From WHSW01 sp963740055 (GTDB lineage Bacteria; Actinomycetota; Thermoleophilia; Solirubrobacterales; 70-9), in NCBI GenBank assembly GCA_963740055.1, contig CAVUCL010000005.1, forward strand, positions 868,001 through 932,000: 64,000 nucleotides of DNA. The letters are read 5' to 3'. The notes under the pieces are model-generated. The model searched no databases and was not told where the DNA came from. It saw only the letters and a program-made list of their open reading frames with translations. This document shows positions 40,729 to 48,983 of the stretch, in pieces (the first letter of the stretch is position 1; each line of letters starts with the position of its first letter). The position numbers and the translations under genes are program-made.

Positions 40729-42046
40729 TCACGAGCTTGCTCGCAAGCTCGTTGACGTCCCCGGCGCCGATCGTGACCAGGAGGTCGCCCTCGCGCAGCT
40801 CGGCGGCGAGGGTGCGGTGTGCGGTCTCGGCGTCGCGCAGCCACCAGACCGCGCGCCCGCCGGCGTGGTCGGCGGCGGCCCGGGCGACGTCGAGGCCGCT
40901 GACGCCCTCGAGCTCGCCGACCGGCTGCTCGCGAGCGGCATAGACGTCGAGGACGCCGATCCGGTCGGCGGCGGCGAGCGCGGCGCCGAACCGCGGCGCG
41001 AGCGCCTTCGTGCGCGAGTACAGGTGCGGCTGGAAGACCGCGATCAGTCGCCGCGGGGCGAGCTCGCGAAGCGCCGCCAGGGTCGCCTCGACCTCGGTCG
41101 GATGATGGGCGTAGTCGTCGTAGATCTCCGCCCCCGCGCGAGTGCCGCGGCGCTCCTGGCGCCGGCGCATGCCGGGAAAGCTCCCGAGCGCGGCCGCGAC
41201 CCGGTCGAGGTCGAAGCCGGCGAGCTCGGCGGCGGCGAGCGCCGCGCGGGCGTTGAGGCGGTTGTGGCGACCGGGGACGGCGAGCTCGAGCGCCGGCCCC
41301 GGCCGCTCGGCGTCGAAGCGGACCGCGGTCGCGGCGGCGGCCGCGACCGGGTCGAGGAGCGGGTCGGCGCCGACCGCGGCGGCGCGCGCGCCACCGCCGG
41401 CGAAGCGCTCGAACGCGCTCAGGAGCTCGGCGCGCGAGCTCCAGCGCGAGTGGTGGTCGAGCTCGACGTTGGTGATCGCGACGATCTCCGGCCGCAGCTC
41501 GAGGAAGCTGGCGTCCGACTCGTCGGCCTCGGCGATCACCCACTCCCCCGCTCCCCAGCCCGCGTTCGCGGCCCCGCCGCCGCCGGCGCCCGCGCCCGGC
41601 AGGTCGCCGCCGAGGAAGTAGGGCGGGTCGGCGCCGACCGCGCGCAGCGCGTGGACCAGCATTCCGGCCGTGGTCGTCTTGCCGTGGGTGCCGGAGACGG
41701 CGATCAGCCGCCGCAGCGCGCAGAGCTCGGCGAGCAGCTCGCCGCGGTGCAGGACCCGCTGACCACGCTCGCGCGCCCGAGCGAGCTCCGGGTTGTCGTC
41801 GGCGATCGCGGTCGAGACGACCACCTCGGCCCCCGGCGGGACCTGCTCGGGGTCGTGGCCGACGTGGGGCTCGAGGCCCGCGTCTCGCAGCCGGCGCAGG
41901 TAGGAGCTCTCGACGCGATCCGAGCCCGTGACCCGGGCGCCGAGCTGGTGGCAGACCGTCGCCAGGCCGCTCATCCCGGCACCGCCGATGGCGATGAAGT
42001 GCAGCTCGCGGCCGCGGATCGCGGTTTCGCTCGGCTCGGTGCTCAC
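40729..42046 (-). CDS. murC: UDP-N-acetylmuramate-L-alanine ligase; 3' end out of frame
   Basis: Adds L-Ala to UDP-MurNAc. From GTG 42046 (overlapping the murG stop, GTGA) the protein has ELHFIAIGGAGMSGLA, VSGTHGKTTTAGML (ATP loop), EADESDASFL, NVELDHHSRW, PGRHNRLNARAALA and DDYAHHPTEV. It reaches the usual terminal block TIGAGDVNELASKL, but then there is no in-frame stop for about 700 codons. Removing one base between about 40732 and 40775 brings in the TGA at 40729-40731, right before a murB-frame ATG, giving 439 codons including the stop, the normal MurC length. I therefore take 40729 as the true end. A 10-bp inverted repeat and repeat copy C lie at this junction. Confidence 0.88.
40731..40752. 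repeat. perfect 10-bp inverted repeat at the murC 3' end
   Basis: ACGAGCTTGC-TC-GCAAGCTCGT, a near-continuous palindrome with a 2-nt centre. It overlaps the last codons of murC and the position where the murC frame fails. It could cause polymerase or sequencing slippage, or act as a hairpin between murC and murB. Confidence 0.6.
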
Positions 42047-43140
42047 GACCCCGAAGCTTCGCCGATCGCGCCGAGCAGCTCGGCCGCGACCAGTGCGGCG
42101 GCGTCGGGCCGCGCGAGCCGGCGCGAGGCGTCGGCCATCTCGCCGAGCCGCTCGTCGTCGCCGAGCAGGTCCGAGGCGAGCTCGCGCAGGCGCGCCGGAT
42201 CGAGCTCGCCGTCGGCAATCACGACCGCCGCGCCGCCGGCCGCCATCCACTCCGCGTTCGCATCCTGATGGCGTCCGGCGGCGTGCGGGTAGGGCACCAG
42301 GATCGCCGGCCTGCCGGCGGCGGCGATCTCGAAGATCGAGCCGCCGGCGCGCGCGAGGACCAGATCGGCGGCGGCGAGCGCGTCGGCGAGCCCGGGCTCG
42401 TAGGCGACCAGGGTGTAGCGCGCGGTGGATCCGGCGGCGTCGAGGCGCTCACGGACGAGCTCGTGGTCGCGCGCGCCGGAGATGTGGAGGACGTGGAAGC
42501 CGCGCTCGGCGCCGCTGCCGGCGAAGGCATCGAGCGCGGTCGTGTTGATCGAGCGCGCCCCCTGACTGCCGCCGAAGACGAGCAGGCAGCGGTCGCCGGG
42601 CGCGATCTCGAACCGCGCCCGGGCCGCCTCGCGATCGGCGGCGACGATCTGCGCCGGCACCGGGCGCCCGGTGACCAGGTAGCGCCCGCCCTCGCGGCCC
42701 GGGATCGGGAACGCGAGGCAGACCCGGCGCGCGCGCCGGGCGAGCAGCCGGTTGGTGAGCCCGAGATGGCGGTCGGCCTCGGTCAGCACCAGCGGCAGGC
42801 GCAGGGAGAGCGCGGCGAGCCCGGCCGGCCCGGCGACGTAGCCGCCACCGCCGAGCACCGCCTCGGCCCCGCGCTCGCGCAGCGCCCGGCGCGCGGCGGG
42901 GACGGCGGCGCCGGCGCGGCGGATCGCGTCCGCGGCCCGCAGCGGGTTCGAGCGGTCGAGGCCACGGACGTCGAGGAGTTCGATCTCGTAACCCGCCTCG
43001 GGGACGAGCTCGGCCTCGGAGCGGTCCCGAGCGCCGAGGAAGAAGACCTCGGCGCCCTCAGCCCGAAGCGCGTCGGCCACGGCCAGAGCCGGTACGACGT
43101 GCCCCGCGGTTCCCCCCGCGGCTATTGCGACCCTTGGCAA
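42043..43140 (-). CDS. murG: MurG, lipid II synthase (GlcNAc transferase)
   Basis: Adds GlcNAc to lipid I on the inner face of the membrane. The 365-residue GT-B protein has IAAGGTAGHVVPALAVADAL (glycine-rich loop), GGGGYVAGPAGLAA, TEADRHLGLTNRLLA, VFGGSQGARSIN and the nucleotide-binding ARAGGSIFEIAAAGRPAILVPYPHAAGRHQ block (given in parts here). The TTG at 43140 is chosen because it starts the conserved strand and has AGGAG 7 nt upstream. It overlaps the 3' end of ftsW by 83 bases, unusual in a cluster where 4-base overlaps are the rule. Confidence 0.92.
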   Translation of the reverse strand: MPRVAIAAGGTAGHVVPALAVADALRAEGAEVFFLGARDRSEAELVPEAGYEIELLDVRGLDRSNPLRAADAIRRAGAAVPAARRALRERGAEAVLGGGGYVAGPAGLAALSLRLPLVLTEADRHLGLTNRLLARRARRVCLAFPIPGREGGRYLVTGRPVPAQIVAADREAARARFEIAPGDRCLLVFGGSQGARSINTTALDAFAGSGAERGFHVLHISGARDHELVRERLDAAGSTARYTLVAYEPGLADALAAADLVLARAGGSIFEIAAAGRPAILVPYPHAAGRHQDANAEWMAAGGAAVVIADGELDPARLRELASDLLGDDERLGEMADASRRLARPDAAALVAAELLGAIGEASGS

Positions 43141-44359
43141 CCTTTCTGCTCCTGCTCGCGGGCGCCGGGCGGGCACCGCGCCCGGCCGGCCGACCGCCGT
43201 CGACGACGCGCAGTCTCGCATCGCGACTCGACGGCCTCTTCGCGGTCCCGGCGCTGCCACCGCGCGAGACGTTGAGCAGCAGTCCGACCGCCGCCAGCAT
43301 GACCAGCATGCTCGCGTTGCCGTAGGAGACCAGCGGCAGCGGAACCCCGGTCAGCGGCGCCATCCCGAGCACCGCGAGCAGGTTGACCAGCGCCTGGACC
43401 AGGACCAGCGAGGTGAGCCCGGCCGCGAGCAGCTTGCCGTAGCGGTCGCGCGCCTTGTGGGCGATCCTCATCCCGGCGTAGGCGAAGAGGCCGTAGAGGC
43501 CGACGAGCGCGGTGATCCCGAGCAGCCCGAGCTCCTCGCCGATCACCGCGGCGATCATGTCGGTGTGCGCCTCGGGCAGGTAGAAGGCCTTCTGCAGGCT
43601 CTCGCCGAGCCCGGTGCCGAAGATGCCGCCGGAGCCGAGCGCGATCTTCGCCTGGATCAGCTGGAACCCGGCGCCGCCCGGGTCGTCGCCCGGGTTGAGG
43701 AAATTCGTGATCCGGGCAACCCGGTAGGGCTCGAGCAGGACCGCAAGCACGACCACCGCGCCCGCGCCCGCCGCGAGCAGCCCGATGTCGCGCATCCGCG
43801 CCCCGGCGGCGATCAGCAGCATCGCGATCGCGATGCAGATCACGAGCGCGGTGCCGAGGTCGCCGGCGGCGACGAGCACGACGCCGGCACCGACCACGCC
43901 GAGCACCGGCATCAGCCTCGAGACGCCGCCCGTGGTGATCTTCGGACGCGTCGCGAGCAGGTTCGCGGCGAACAGGATCAGCGCCAGCTTCATCACCTCG
44001 GAGGGTTGGATCTGGACCGGGCCGGCGCCGATCCAGGCGCGCGAGCCGTTCACCTCCATCCCGATGCCCGGCACCAGCACCGCGAGGCAGAGCACGAACG
44101 ACGCCGCGAGCACGACCGGGGTCAGGTTGCGCAGCGCCGGGACCCCGTTGTGCGCGAGCAGGCGCAGGACGACGAGCCCGAGGGCACCGAAGATCACGGT
44201 CCGCTTCAGGTAGTAGGCGCCATCACCCGAGTCGCCGAGCAGCGAGGTGGTCGAGCTGGCGCTGAACACCATCACGACGCCGAAGGCGAGCAGGCAGAGG
44301 GTCGCCGTGAGCAGCAGCGAGTACTCGATCGGCGGCGCCGACTTCGAGCGCGGGCTCAC
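43058..44359 (-). CDS. ftsW: FtsW, SEDS-family septal peptidoglycan glycosyltransferase
   Basis: A polytopic SEDS protein (433 residues, about ten helices) that polymerises lipid II with FtsI. Conserved parts are VMVFSASS at the first helix, NGSRAWIGAGPVQIQPSE, LNPGDDPGGAGFQLIQAKIA, GLGESLQKAFYLPEAHTDMI and IGEELGLLG, followed by the catalytic-region PLVSYGNAS. The last 60 residues are an Arg/Gly/Ser-rich tail encoded partly on top of the murG start; the natural stop may be earlier if the frame is wrong there. The GTG at 44359 overlaps the murD stop (GTGA). Confidence 0.92.
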   Translation of the reverse strand: MSPRSKSAPPIEYSLLLTATLCLLAFGVVMVFSASSTTSLLGDSGDGAYYLKRTVIFGALGLVVLRLLAHNGVPALRNLTPVVLAASFVLCLAVLVPGIGMEVNGSRAWIGAGPVQIQPSEVMKLALILFAANLLATRPKITTGGVSRLMPVLGVVGAGVVLVAAGDLGTALVICIAIAMLLIAAGARMRDIGLLAAGAGAVVVLAVLLEPYRVARITNFLNPGDDPGGAGFQLIQAKIALGSGGIFGTGLGESLQKAFYLPEAHTDMIAAVIGEELGLLGITALVGLYGLFAYAGMRIAHKARDRYGKLLAAGLTSLVLVQALVNLLAVLGMAPLTGVPLPLVSYGNASMLVMLAAVGLLLNVSRGGSAGTAKRPSSRDARLRVVDGGRPAGRGARPAPASRSRKVAKGRNSRGGNRGARRTGSGRGRRASG

Positions 44360-45720
44360 CGCAGCGCCTCGACCAGGGCGTGAAAGTGCTCGCCGCGGGC
44401 CTCGTAGTCACGGTAGGCGTCGAAGCTCGCGCACGCCGGGGCCAGGAGGACGACCTCGCCCGGCGCCGCGGCCTCGGCGGCGGCGGCGACCGCCTCGGCG
44501 AGCCCGGCGAAGCGCCGGTGCCCGACACCGCAGGCGAACGCGGGCGCCAGGTCGCGCTCGAGCGCGCCGGCGGCCTCGCCGATCAGATAGCAGGCGGCGC
44601 AGCGCTCGCGCACCGGCTCAGCGAGCGCGCCGAACCCGCCGCCCTTGAGCGAGCCGCCGAGGATCGCGTGCACCCCGCCCTCGAACGAGCGCAACGCCGC
44701 CTCGGCCGCGGCGACGTTGGTCGCCTTCGAGTCGTCGACGAAGAGGACGTCGTCGATCTCGGCGACGCGCTCGAGCCGGTGCGCGACGCCACCGAACGCG
44801 GTCAGCCCGGCGGCGATCGCCTCGCGCTCGATCCCCATCGCCGCGGCCGCCGCGGCCGCTGCGGCCGCGTTCTCGGCGTTGTGGGCACCGAGCAGGGAGA
44901 TCCGGTCGCGCTCGACCAGCGGCTCGCCCCAGAGCTCGAGCACCGGCCCCGCGAGGGTGGCCTGGCAGTCGTCGGAGTCGCCGGCGGAGCGACAGAACGC
45001 GATCCGCCGCCCGCAGCCGCCGAGGTCGACCCCGGCGAGCGCCGGATCGGAGCCGTTGTAGACGCAGACGTCGTCGTTGCCCTGGTTCGCGAACAGGCGC
45101 AGCTTCGCCGCGAGGTAGTCCTCGATCGTCGGGTGGCGATCGAGATGGTCGGGGGCGATGTTGAGCAGCACCCCGCATTCGGGGGCGAACGCCTCGGTGT
45201 CCTCGAGCTGGAAGCTCGAGGCCTCGCAGATCACGGTCGCGTCCGCCTCGAGCTCGCCGACGAGCGAGGCGAGTGGCGTGCCGACGTTGCCGGCGACCGC
45301 GACCGGCTCGCCGGCGGCGCGCCAGACCTCGCCGAGCAGCTCGGCGACGGTGGTCTTGCCGTTGGTGCCGGTCACGGCGCAGAACCGGTTCGGCAGCAGC
45401 CGCCAGGCGAGCTCGAGCTCGCCGAGGACAGCGATCCCGCGCTCGCGCGCGGCGAGGACCGCCGGCGCCGTCGCCGGGACCCCGGGGCTCTTGACCACGC
45501 AGCGCGCGCCGCCGAGCGCTTCGACTCCGTCACCATCCAGGATCACTTCGACGCCGAGCTCGGCAAGCCTCTCGGCGCCCTCGGGACGGCCGCTGTCGAC
45601 GCCGATCACGCGCTCGCCGCGGTCGGCGAGCATCCGCGCGGCGGCGGCGCCGGAGCGGGCCAGGCCGACGATCACGAACGGCCCGGGCGGCAGTGGCGGG
45701 CGCTGCTTGGATCCGGTCAC
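44356..45720 (-). CDS. murD: UDP-N-acetylmuramoylalanine-D-glutamate ligase
   Basis: Adds D-Glu to the peptidoglycan precursor. The 454-residue Mur ligase shows VIVGLARSGAAAARML, VTGTNGKTTVAELLG (P-loop), AGNVGTPL, EASSFQLE, NIAPDHLDRH and DDSKATNVAAAEAAL. A run of ten alanines follows GAHNAEN, encoded by GCC/GCG codons, a likely slippage-prone spot that is nevertheless in frame. First minus-strand gene after the two inserted plus-strand genes, so it must be transcribed from the 41-bp region upstream of 45720. Confidence 0.94.
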   Translation of the reverse strand: MTGSKQRPPLPPGPFVIVGLARSGAAAARMLADRGERVIGVDSGRPEGAERLAELGVEVILDGDGVEALGGARCVVKSPGVPATAPAVLAARERGIAVLGELELAWRLLPNRFCAVTGTNGKTTVAELLGEVWRAAGEPVAVAGNVGTPLASLVGELEADATVICEASSFQLEDTEAFAPECGVLLNIAPDHLDRHPTIEDYLAAKLRLFANQGNDDVCVYNGSDPALAGVDLGGCGRRIAFCRSAGDSDDCQATLAGPVLELWGEPLVERDRISLLGAHNAENAAAAAAAAAAMGIEREAIAAGLTAFGGVAHRLERVAEIDDVLFVDDSKATNVAAAEAALRSFEGGVHAILGGSLKGGGFGALAEPVRERCAACYLIGEAAGALERDLAPAFACGVGHRRFAGLAEAVAAAAEAAAPGEVVLLAPACASFDAYRDYEARGEHFHALVEALR

Positions 45721-45749
45721 GGGACTAGTTTCGCCCCCCCGCTAGACGC

Positions 45750-45755
45750 TACCTT
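45750..45755 (+). promoter_or_regulatory. -10 hexamer for the 45762 gene (leaderless)
   Basis: TACCTT, then 6 nt, then ATG 45762. A promoter for the divergent murD gene must lie in the same 41 bp. Confidence 0.45.
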
Positions 45756-45761
45756 CAGGGC

Positions 45762-46181
45762 ATGGACAATCGGGTCAAGCGGGCGAGCGGCAAGACCGGC
45801 CGGTTCGTCCTCGAGATCGCCGCCGCCGTCGCGGTCGGGATCGGGATCCCGCTGTTCTGGGTCTGGCTCGGATCCCAGATCCAGGGGTCGCGAAACGCCC
45901 AGCAGGTCGAGGCGGGGACGGCGATGGTCCTAATCGTCGGAATCCTGATCAGCTACACGCTGGTGCTGATCGTCGCCGGGGCGATCCAGTCCCGCGGCCA
46001 GGGCGAGAAGCGCCCGCCGACCCGCTACCCGTGGAATCGCAGCATGCGCGACGAGCCCTACCGGCCCGGGAGCGCGAAGCTGACCCCGGTCGAGGCGGTG
46101 TTCGTCGGCACCGCGATCGTCGCCTCGATCGCGATGACGATCTGGTTCTTCGCCTTCGCCGGCTCGCCGCTGCCGAGCTGA
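45762..46181 (+). CDS. small three-helix membrane protein, function unknown
   Basis: A 139-residue protein with three predicted membrane helices (about 15-37, 50-72 and 108-131), a basic N terminus and a cytoplasmic loop with a Pro/Arg-rich segment (KRPPTRYPWNRSM). I recognise no family. It and the next gene interrupt the dcw cluster on the opposite strand between mraY and murD, so a role in envelope growth is possible but only positional. The -10 box 6 nt upstream of the ATG supports the start. Confidence 0.7.
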   Translation: MDNRVKRASGKTGRFVLEIAAAVAVGIGIPLFWVWLGSQIQGSRNAQQVEAGTAMVLIVGILISYTLVLIVAGAIQSRGQGEKRPPTRYPWNRSMRDEPYRPGSAKLTPVEAVFVGTAIVASIAMTIWFFAFAGSPLPS

Positions 46182-46185
46182 GTCC

Positions 46186-46659
46186 CTGTTCGAGGCGGTC
46201 CACAGCGAGCGGATCGAGGTCGAGCCCGAGGCCGTCTGGGAGCTCTGGGCGGATCCCGGGCGCTGGCCGGACTGGAACGAGCAGATCGAGTCGGTCGAGC
46301 TCGAGGGCGAGCTCGCGGTCGGCGCCGAGGTGAAGGCGAAGCTCCGCCGCGGCGGCACCGTGCGCTACGAGGTGATCGAGCTCGAGCCCGAGCGCCTGCT
46401 GGTCGACGAGGCCGGCTTCCCCGGCGCCCGGCTCGGGCACGAGCATCGGCTCGACCCGGGGCGCTCGAGCGTCGAGGTCACCCACCGGATCTATCTCAGC
46501 GGCCCGCTCTCGGGCTTCTGGGCGCTGATGATGGGGCGCGGGCGGCTGCGCGACTCGGTCGTCCGCTTCGCCGAGCGTGAGCGCGAGCTGACCCAGGCGG
46601 TCAGCCGATCGAGTTCTGGTAGAGGACGTAGCCGATCCCGGAGCAAACGGCGGCGATGA
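46186..46659 (+). CDS. SRPBCC/START-like ligand-binding protein; start uncertain
   Basis: The frame encodes a typical SRPBCC beginning (SERIEVEPEAVWELWADPGR, then WPDWNEQIESVELEG) and the remaining strands to about residue 140. There is no ATG, GTG or TTG before the first strand; the earliest plausible codon is CTG 46186, five bases after the upstream stop. The next GTG (46330) would remove a third of the fold. One extra base at 46170-46186 would fuse it to the upstream membrane protein. The C terminus runs into the mraY 3' end as Arg/Ser-rich sequence. Ligand unknown. Confidence 0.6.
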   Translation: MFEAVHSERIEVEPEAVWELWADPGRWPDWNEQIESVELEGELAVGAEVKAKLRRGGTVRYEVIELEPERLLVDEAGFPGARLGHEHRLDPGRSSVEVTHRIYLSGPLSGFWALMMGRGRLRDSVVRFAERERELTQAVSRSSSGRGRSRSRSKRRR

Positions 46660-47617
46660 TCCAGAACCGGAGCATGATCTTGGTCTCCGACCAGGCGAGG
46701 AGCTCGAAGTGGTGGTGCACGGGAGCCATCAGCAGCACCCGGCGGCGGAACATCTTGAAGCTGATCACCTGAACCGCGACCGAGAGCGCCTCGATCACGA
46801 AGATCCCGCCGAGGATGATCAGCAGGAGCTCGGTCTGGGTCATGACCGCGAGCGCGCCGATCGCGCCCCCGAGCCCGAGCGAGCCCGTGTCGCCCATGAA
46901 GATCGAGGCCGGGAACGCGTTGAACCACAGAAAGCCGATCGAGGCGCCGACGAAGCAGGCCGAGAGCAGCGCCAGGCCCTCCTGGCCGTTGGTGATCGTG
47001 ATCGCCATGTAGGCGAGCAGGACGATCGCGCAGGAGCCGGCGGCGAGCCCGTCGAGGCCGTCGGTGAGGTTGACGGCGTTCGAGGCGCCGGCGATCACCA
47101 GGTAGACGAAGACCAGGTACAGCACCGGGCCGATGTAGATCTCGGCGTCGAAGATCCGCGACTCCAGCGCCGGCTCGAGCCCGAGCTCGTCGTATGCGAC
47201 CCACCAGAGCGCGGTCGCGAGCCCGATCTGGGCGAGCAGCTTGTAGCGCGCCGAGAGCCCGAGCGAGCGCTTCTTCGAGATCTTGATGAAGTCGTCGGCG
47301 AAGCCGAGCCCGGCGCAGCCGAGGGCGACGCCGAAGACCGCGAGGCTGGCGGTGTCGCGATCGGAGAGCACCAGGTACGGCACGGCGATCGCGCCGAACA
47401 GGATCAGCCCTCCCATCGTCGGCGTCCCCGCCTTCGCATGGTGCTCCTCCGGTCCCTCCTCGCGGATCTGCTGGCCGAACTCCTTCACCCGCAGGTAGCC
47501 GATGAACTTCGGCCCGAGGAAGATCGTGATCAGCATCGCCGCCATCCCGGCGATCAGGACCTCGCCGCGGTCGATCGCGGTCGAGGCGAGCTCGGTTGCG
47601 GTGTCGGTGACCGGCAT
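46601..47617 (-). CDS. mraY: phospho-N-acetylmuramoyl-pentapeptide transferase
   Basis: Transfers phospho-MurNAc-pentapeptide to undecaprenyl phosphate, making lipid I. The 338-residue protein has about ten helices with HHAKAGTPTMGGLIL, the catalytic Asp region LGFADDFIKISKKRS, NAVNLTDGLDGLAAG, FMGDTGSLGLGGA and the substrate motif APVHHHFELLAWSE. All of these are standard MraY blocks. It ends the first half of the dcw cluster and lies one base from murF. Confidence 0.96.
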   Translation of the reverse strand: MPVTDTATELASTAIDRGEVLIAGMAAMLITIFLGPKFIGYLRVKEFGQQIREEGPEEHHAKAGTPTMGGLILFGAIAVPYLVLSDRDTASLAVFGVALGCAGLGFADDFIKISKKRSLGLSARYKLLAQIGLATALWWVAYDELGLEPALESRIFDAEIYIGPVLYLVFVYLVIAGASNAVNLTDGLDGLAAGSCAIVLLAYMAITITNGQEGLALLSACFVGASIGFLWFNAFPASIFMGDTGSLGLGGAIGALAVMTQTELLLIILGGIFVIEALSVAVQVISFKMFRRRVLLMAPVHHHFELLAWSETKIMLRFWIIAAVCSGIGYVLYQNSIG

Positions 47618-47618
47618 C

Positions 47619-48983
47619 TCAGCCCTCCCCCGGCTCGTGCGCGCGCGCGAGCAGGCCGTCGCTGAGCAGCTCGAGCCCGACCGATCGCGATCCCTTGACC
47701 AGGATCGCGTCGCCGTCGCCGGTCAGGCGCTCGACCAGCTCGATCGCCGACTCCGCGTCCGGCGCCCACTCGTCGGGCGCGTAGTCGCGGGCGAGCTCGC
47801 CGACGCCGACGATCGCGTCGACGCCGAGCCCGCGCGCGTGCGCCCCGGCGTCGCGGTGATAACCGGGACCGTCGGGCCCGAGCTCGGCCATCCCGCCGAG
47901 GACCGCGATCCGCCGCCCGGGCGCCTCGATCGACGCGAGGTGGTCGAGCGCCGCGTGCATCGAGATCGGATTGGCGTTGTAGCAGTCGTTGACGAGCACC
48001 GAGCCTCCGGGCAGCTTGATCAGCTCGCCCCGCAGCCGCGAGAAGGATATGCCGGGCGCCCGACGCGCCATCTCATCGACCCCGGCGCCGAGCGCGAACC
48101 CGATTGCGACCGCACAGACCGCGTTGGTGAGGTTGTGCTGCTCCGGAAACGGGAGCGAGAACGAGGCCTCGCCGCTGGGGGCGACGATCGTCGCCTCGAT
48201 CCCCTCGCCACGGCGGGCCCACTCGCGGGCGAAGACCTCGCCGCCGGGGCCGAAGGCGATCGTCTCGATCCGCTCGTCGAGGTGCGGCTTCAGCGCCCCG
48301 GCGTCGGCGGGGACGACGGCGTGGCCGTCGCCGGCGAGACCGTTGAGGATCTCGGCCTTGGCCTCGGCGATCGCCTCCTGCGTCCCGAGCAGCTCGAGGT
48401 GGACTGGCCCGACGTTGGTGATCGCGCCGACGTCGGGCTCGGCGATCTCGCAGAGCTCTGCGATCTGGCCGAGCCCGCGCATCGCCATCTCGAGAACCAA
48501 CAGCTCGGTCTCCGGCGGCGCCGCGAGCAGCGCCAGCGGCAGCCCGATCTCGGTGTTGTAGTTCTCGGGGCTCGCGTGGACGCGGAACGGGAGCATCGCG
48601 CGGCAGATGTCCTTGACCGAGGTCTTGCCGGTCGAGCCGGTGATCCCGACCACCGGGCAGCCGATCTCGCGCCGCCAGGCGCGCGCCAGCGCCTGCAGGC
48701 CGGCAAGCGGGTCGGCGGCGGCGAAGACCCAGCCCGGCGCGGCGGTGGCGGCGAGCTGGTCCGCGCGGCCCGGCTCGACGACGACGCCCCAGGCGCCGGC
48801 GCCGAGCACTGTCGCCGCGTACTCGCCACCGTCGGCGCGCTCGCCGCGAAGGCCGAAGAAGAGCTCGCCCGGCCCGGCGTGCCGCGAGTCGACCGCTGCC
48901 CGCTCGGGGCGCCCGGCGGCGCCCTCGCGGACGATCTCGGCGCCGGCCTCGGCCGCGATCCGCTCGGGGGCGAGCTCGATCAC
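47619..48983 (-). CDS. murF: UDP-MurNAc-tripeptide D-alanyl-D-alanine ligase
   Basis: Adds D-Ala-D-Ala to the precursor. The 454-residue Mur ligase has VDSRHAGPGELFFGLRGERA, VVGITGSTGKTSVKDI (P-loop), NYNTEIGLPL, MAMRGLGQIAELCEIAEPD, NVGPVHLELLGT and NDCYNANPISMHAALD. The stop overlaps nothing, but the ATG at 48983 overlaps the murE stop (ATGA). Standard length and complete motifs. Confidence 0.96.
   Translation of the reverse strand: MIELAPERIAAEAGAEIVREGAAGRPERAAVDSRHAGPGELFFGLRGERADGGEYAATVLGAGAWGVVVEPGRADQLAATAAPGWVFAAADPLAGLQALARAWRREIGCPVVGITGSTGKTSVKDICRAMLPFRVHASPENYNTEIGLPLALLAAPPETELLVLEMAMRGLGQIAELCEIAEPDVGAITNVGPVHLELLGTQEAIAEAKAEILNGLAGDGHAVVPADAGALKPHLDERIETIAFGPGGEVFAREWARRGEGIEATIVAPSGEASFSLPFPEQHNLTNAVCAVAIGFALGAGVDEMARRAPGISFSRLRGELIKLPGGSVLVNDCYNANPISMHAALDHLASIEAPGRRIAVLGGMAELGPDGPGYHRDAGAHARGLGVDAIVGVGELARDYAPDEWAPDAESAIELVERLTGDGDAILVKGSRSVGLELLSDGLLARAHEPGEG

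Noticed and set aside
38627..42250. Single minus-strand frame of 1207 codons covering murC, murB and part of ftsQ
   Set aside because: Only the part up to the TIGAGDVNELASKL block is MurC; the rest is off-frame reading through murB and ftsQ caused by the frame break near 40732-40775.
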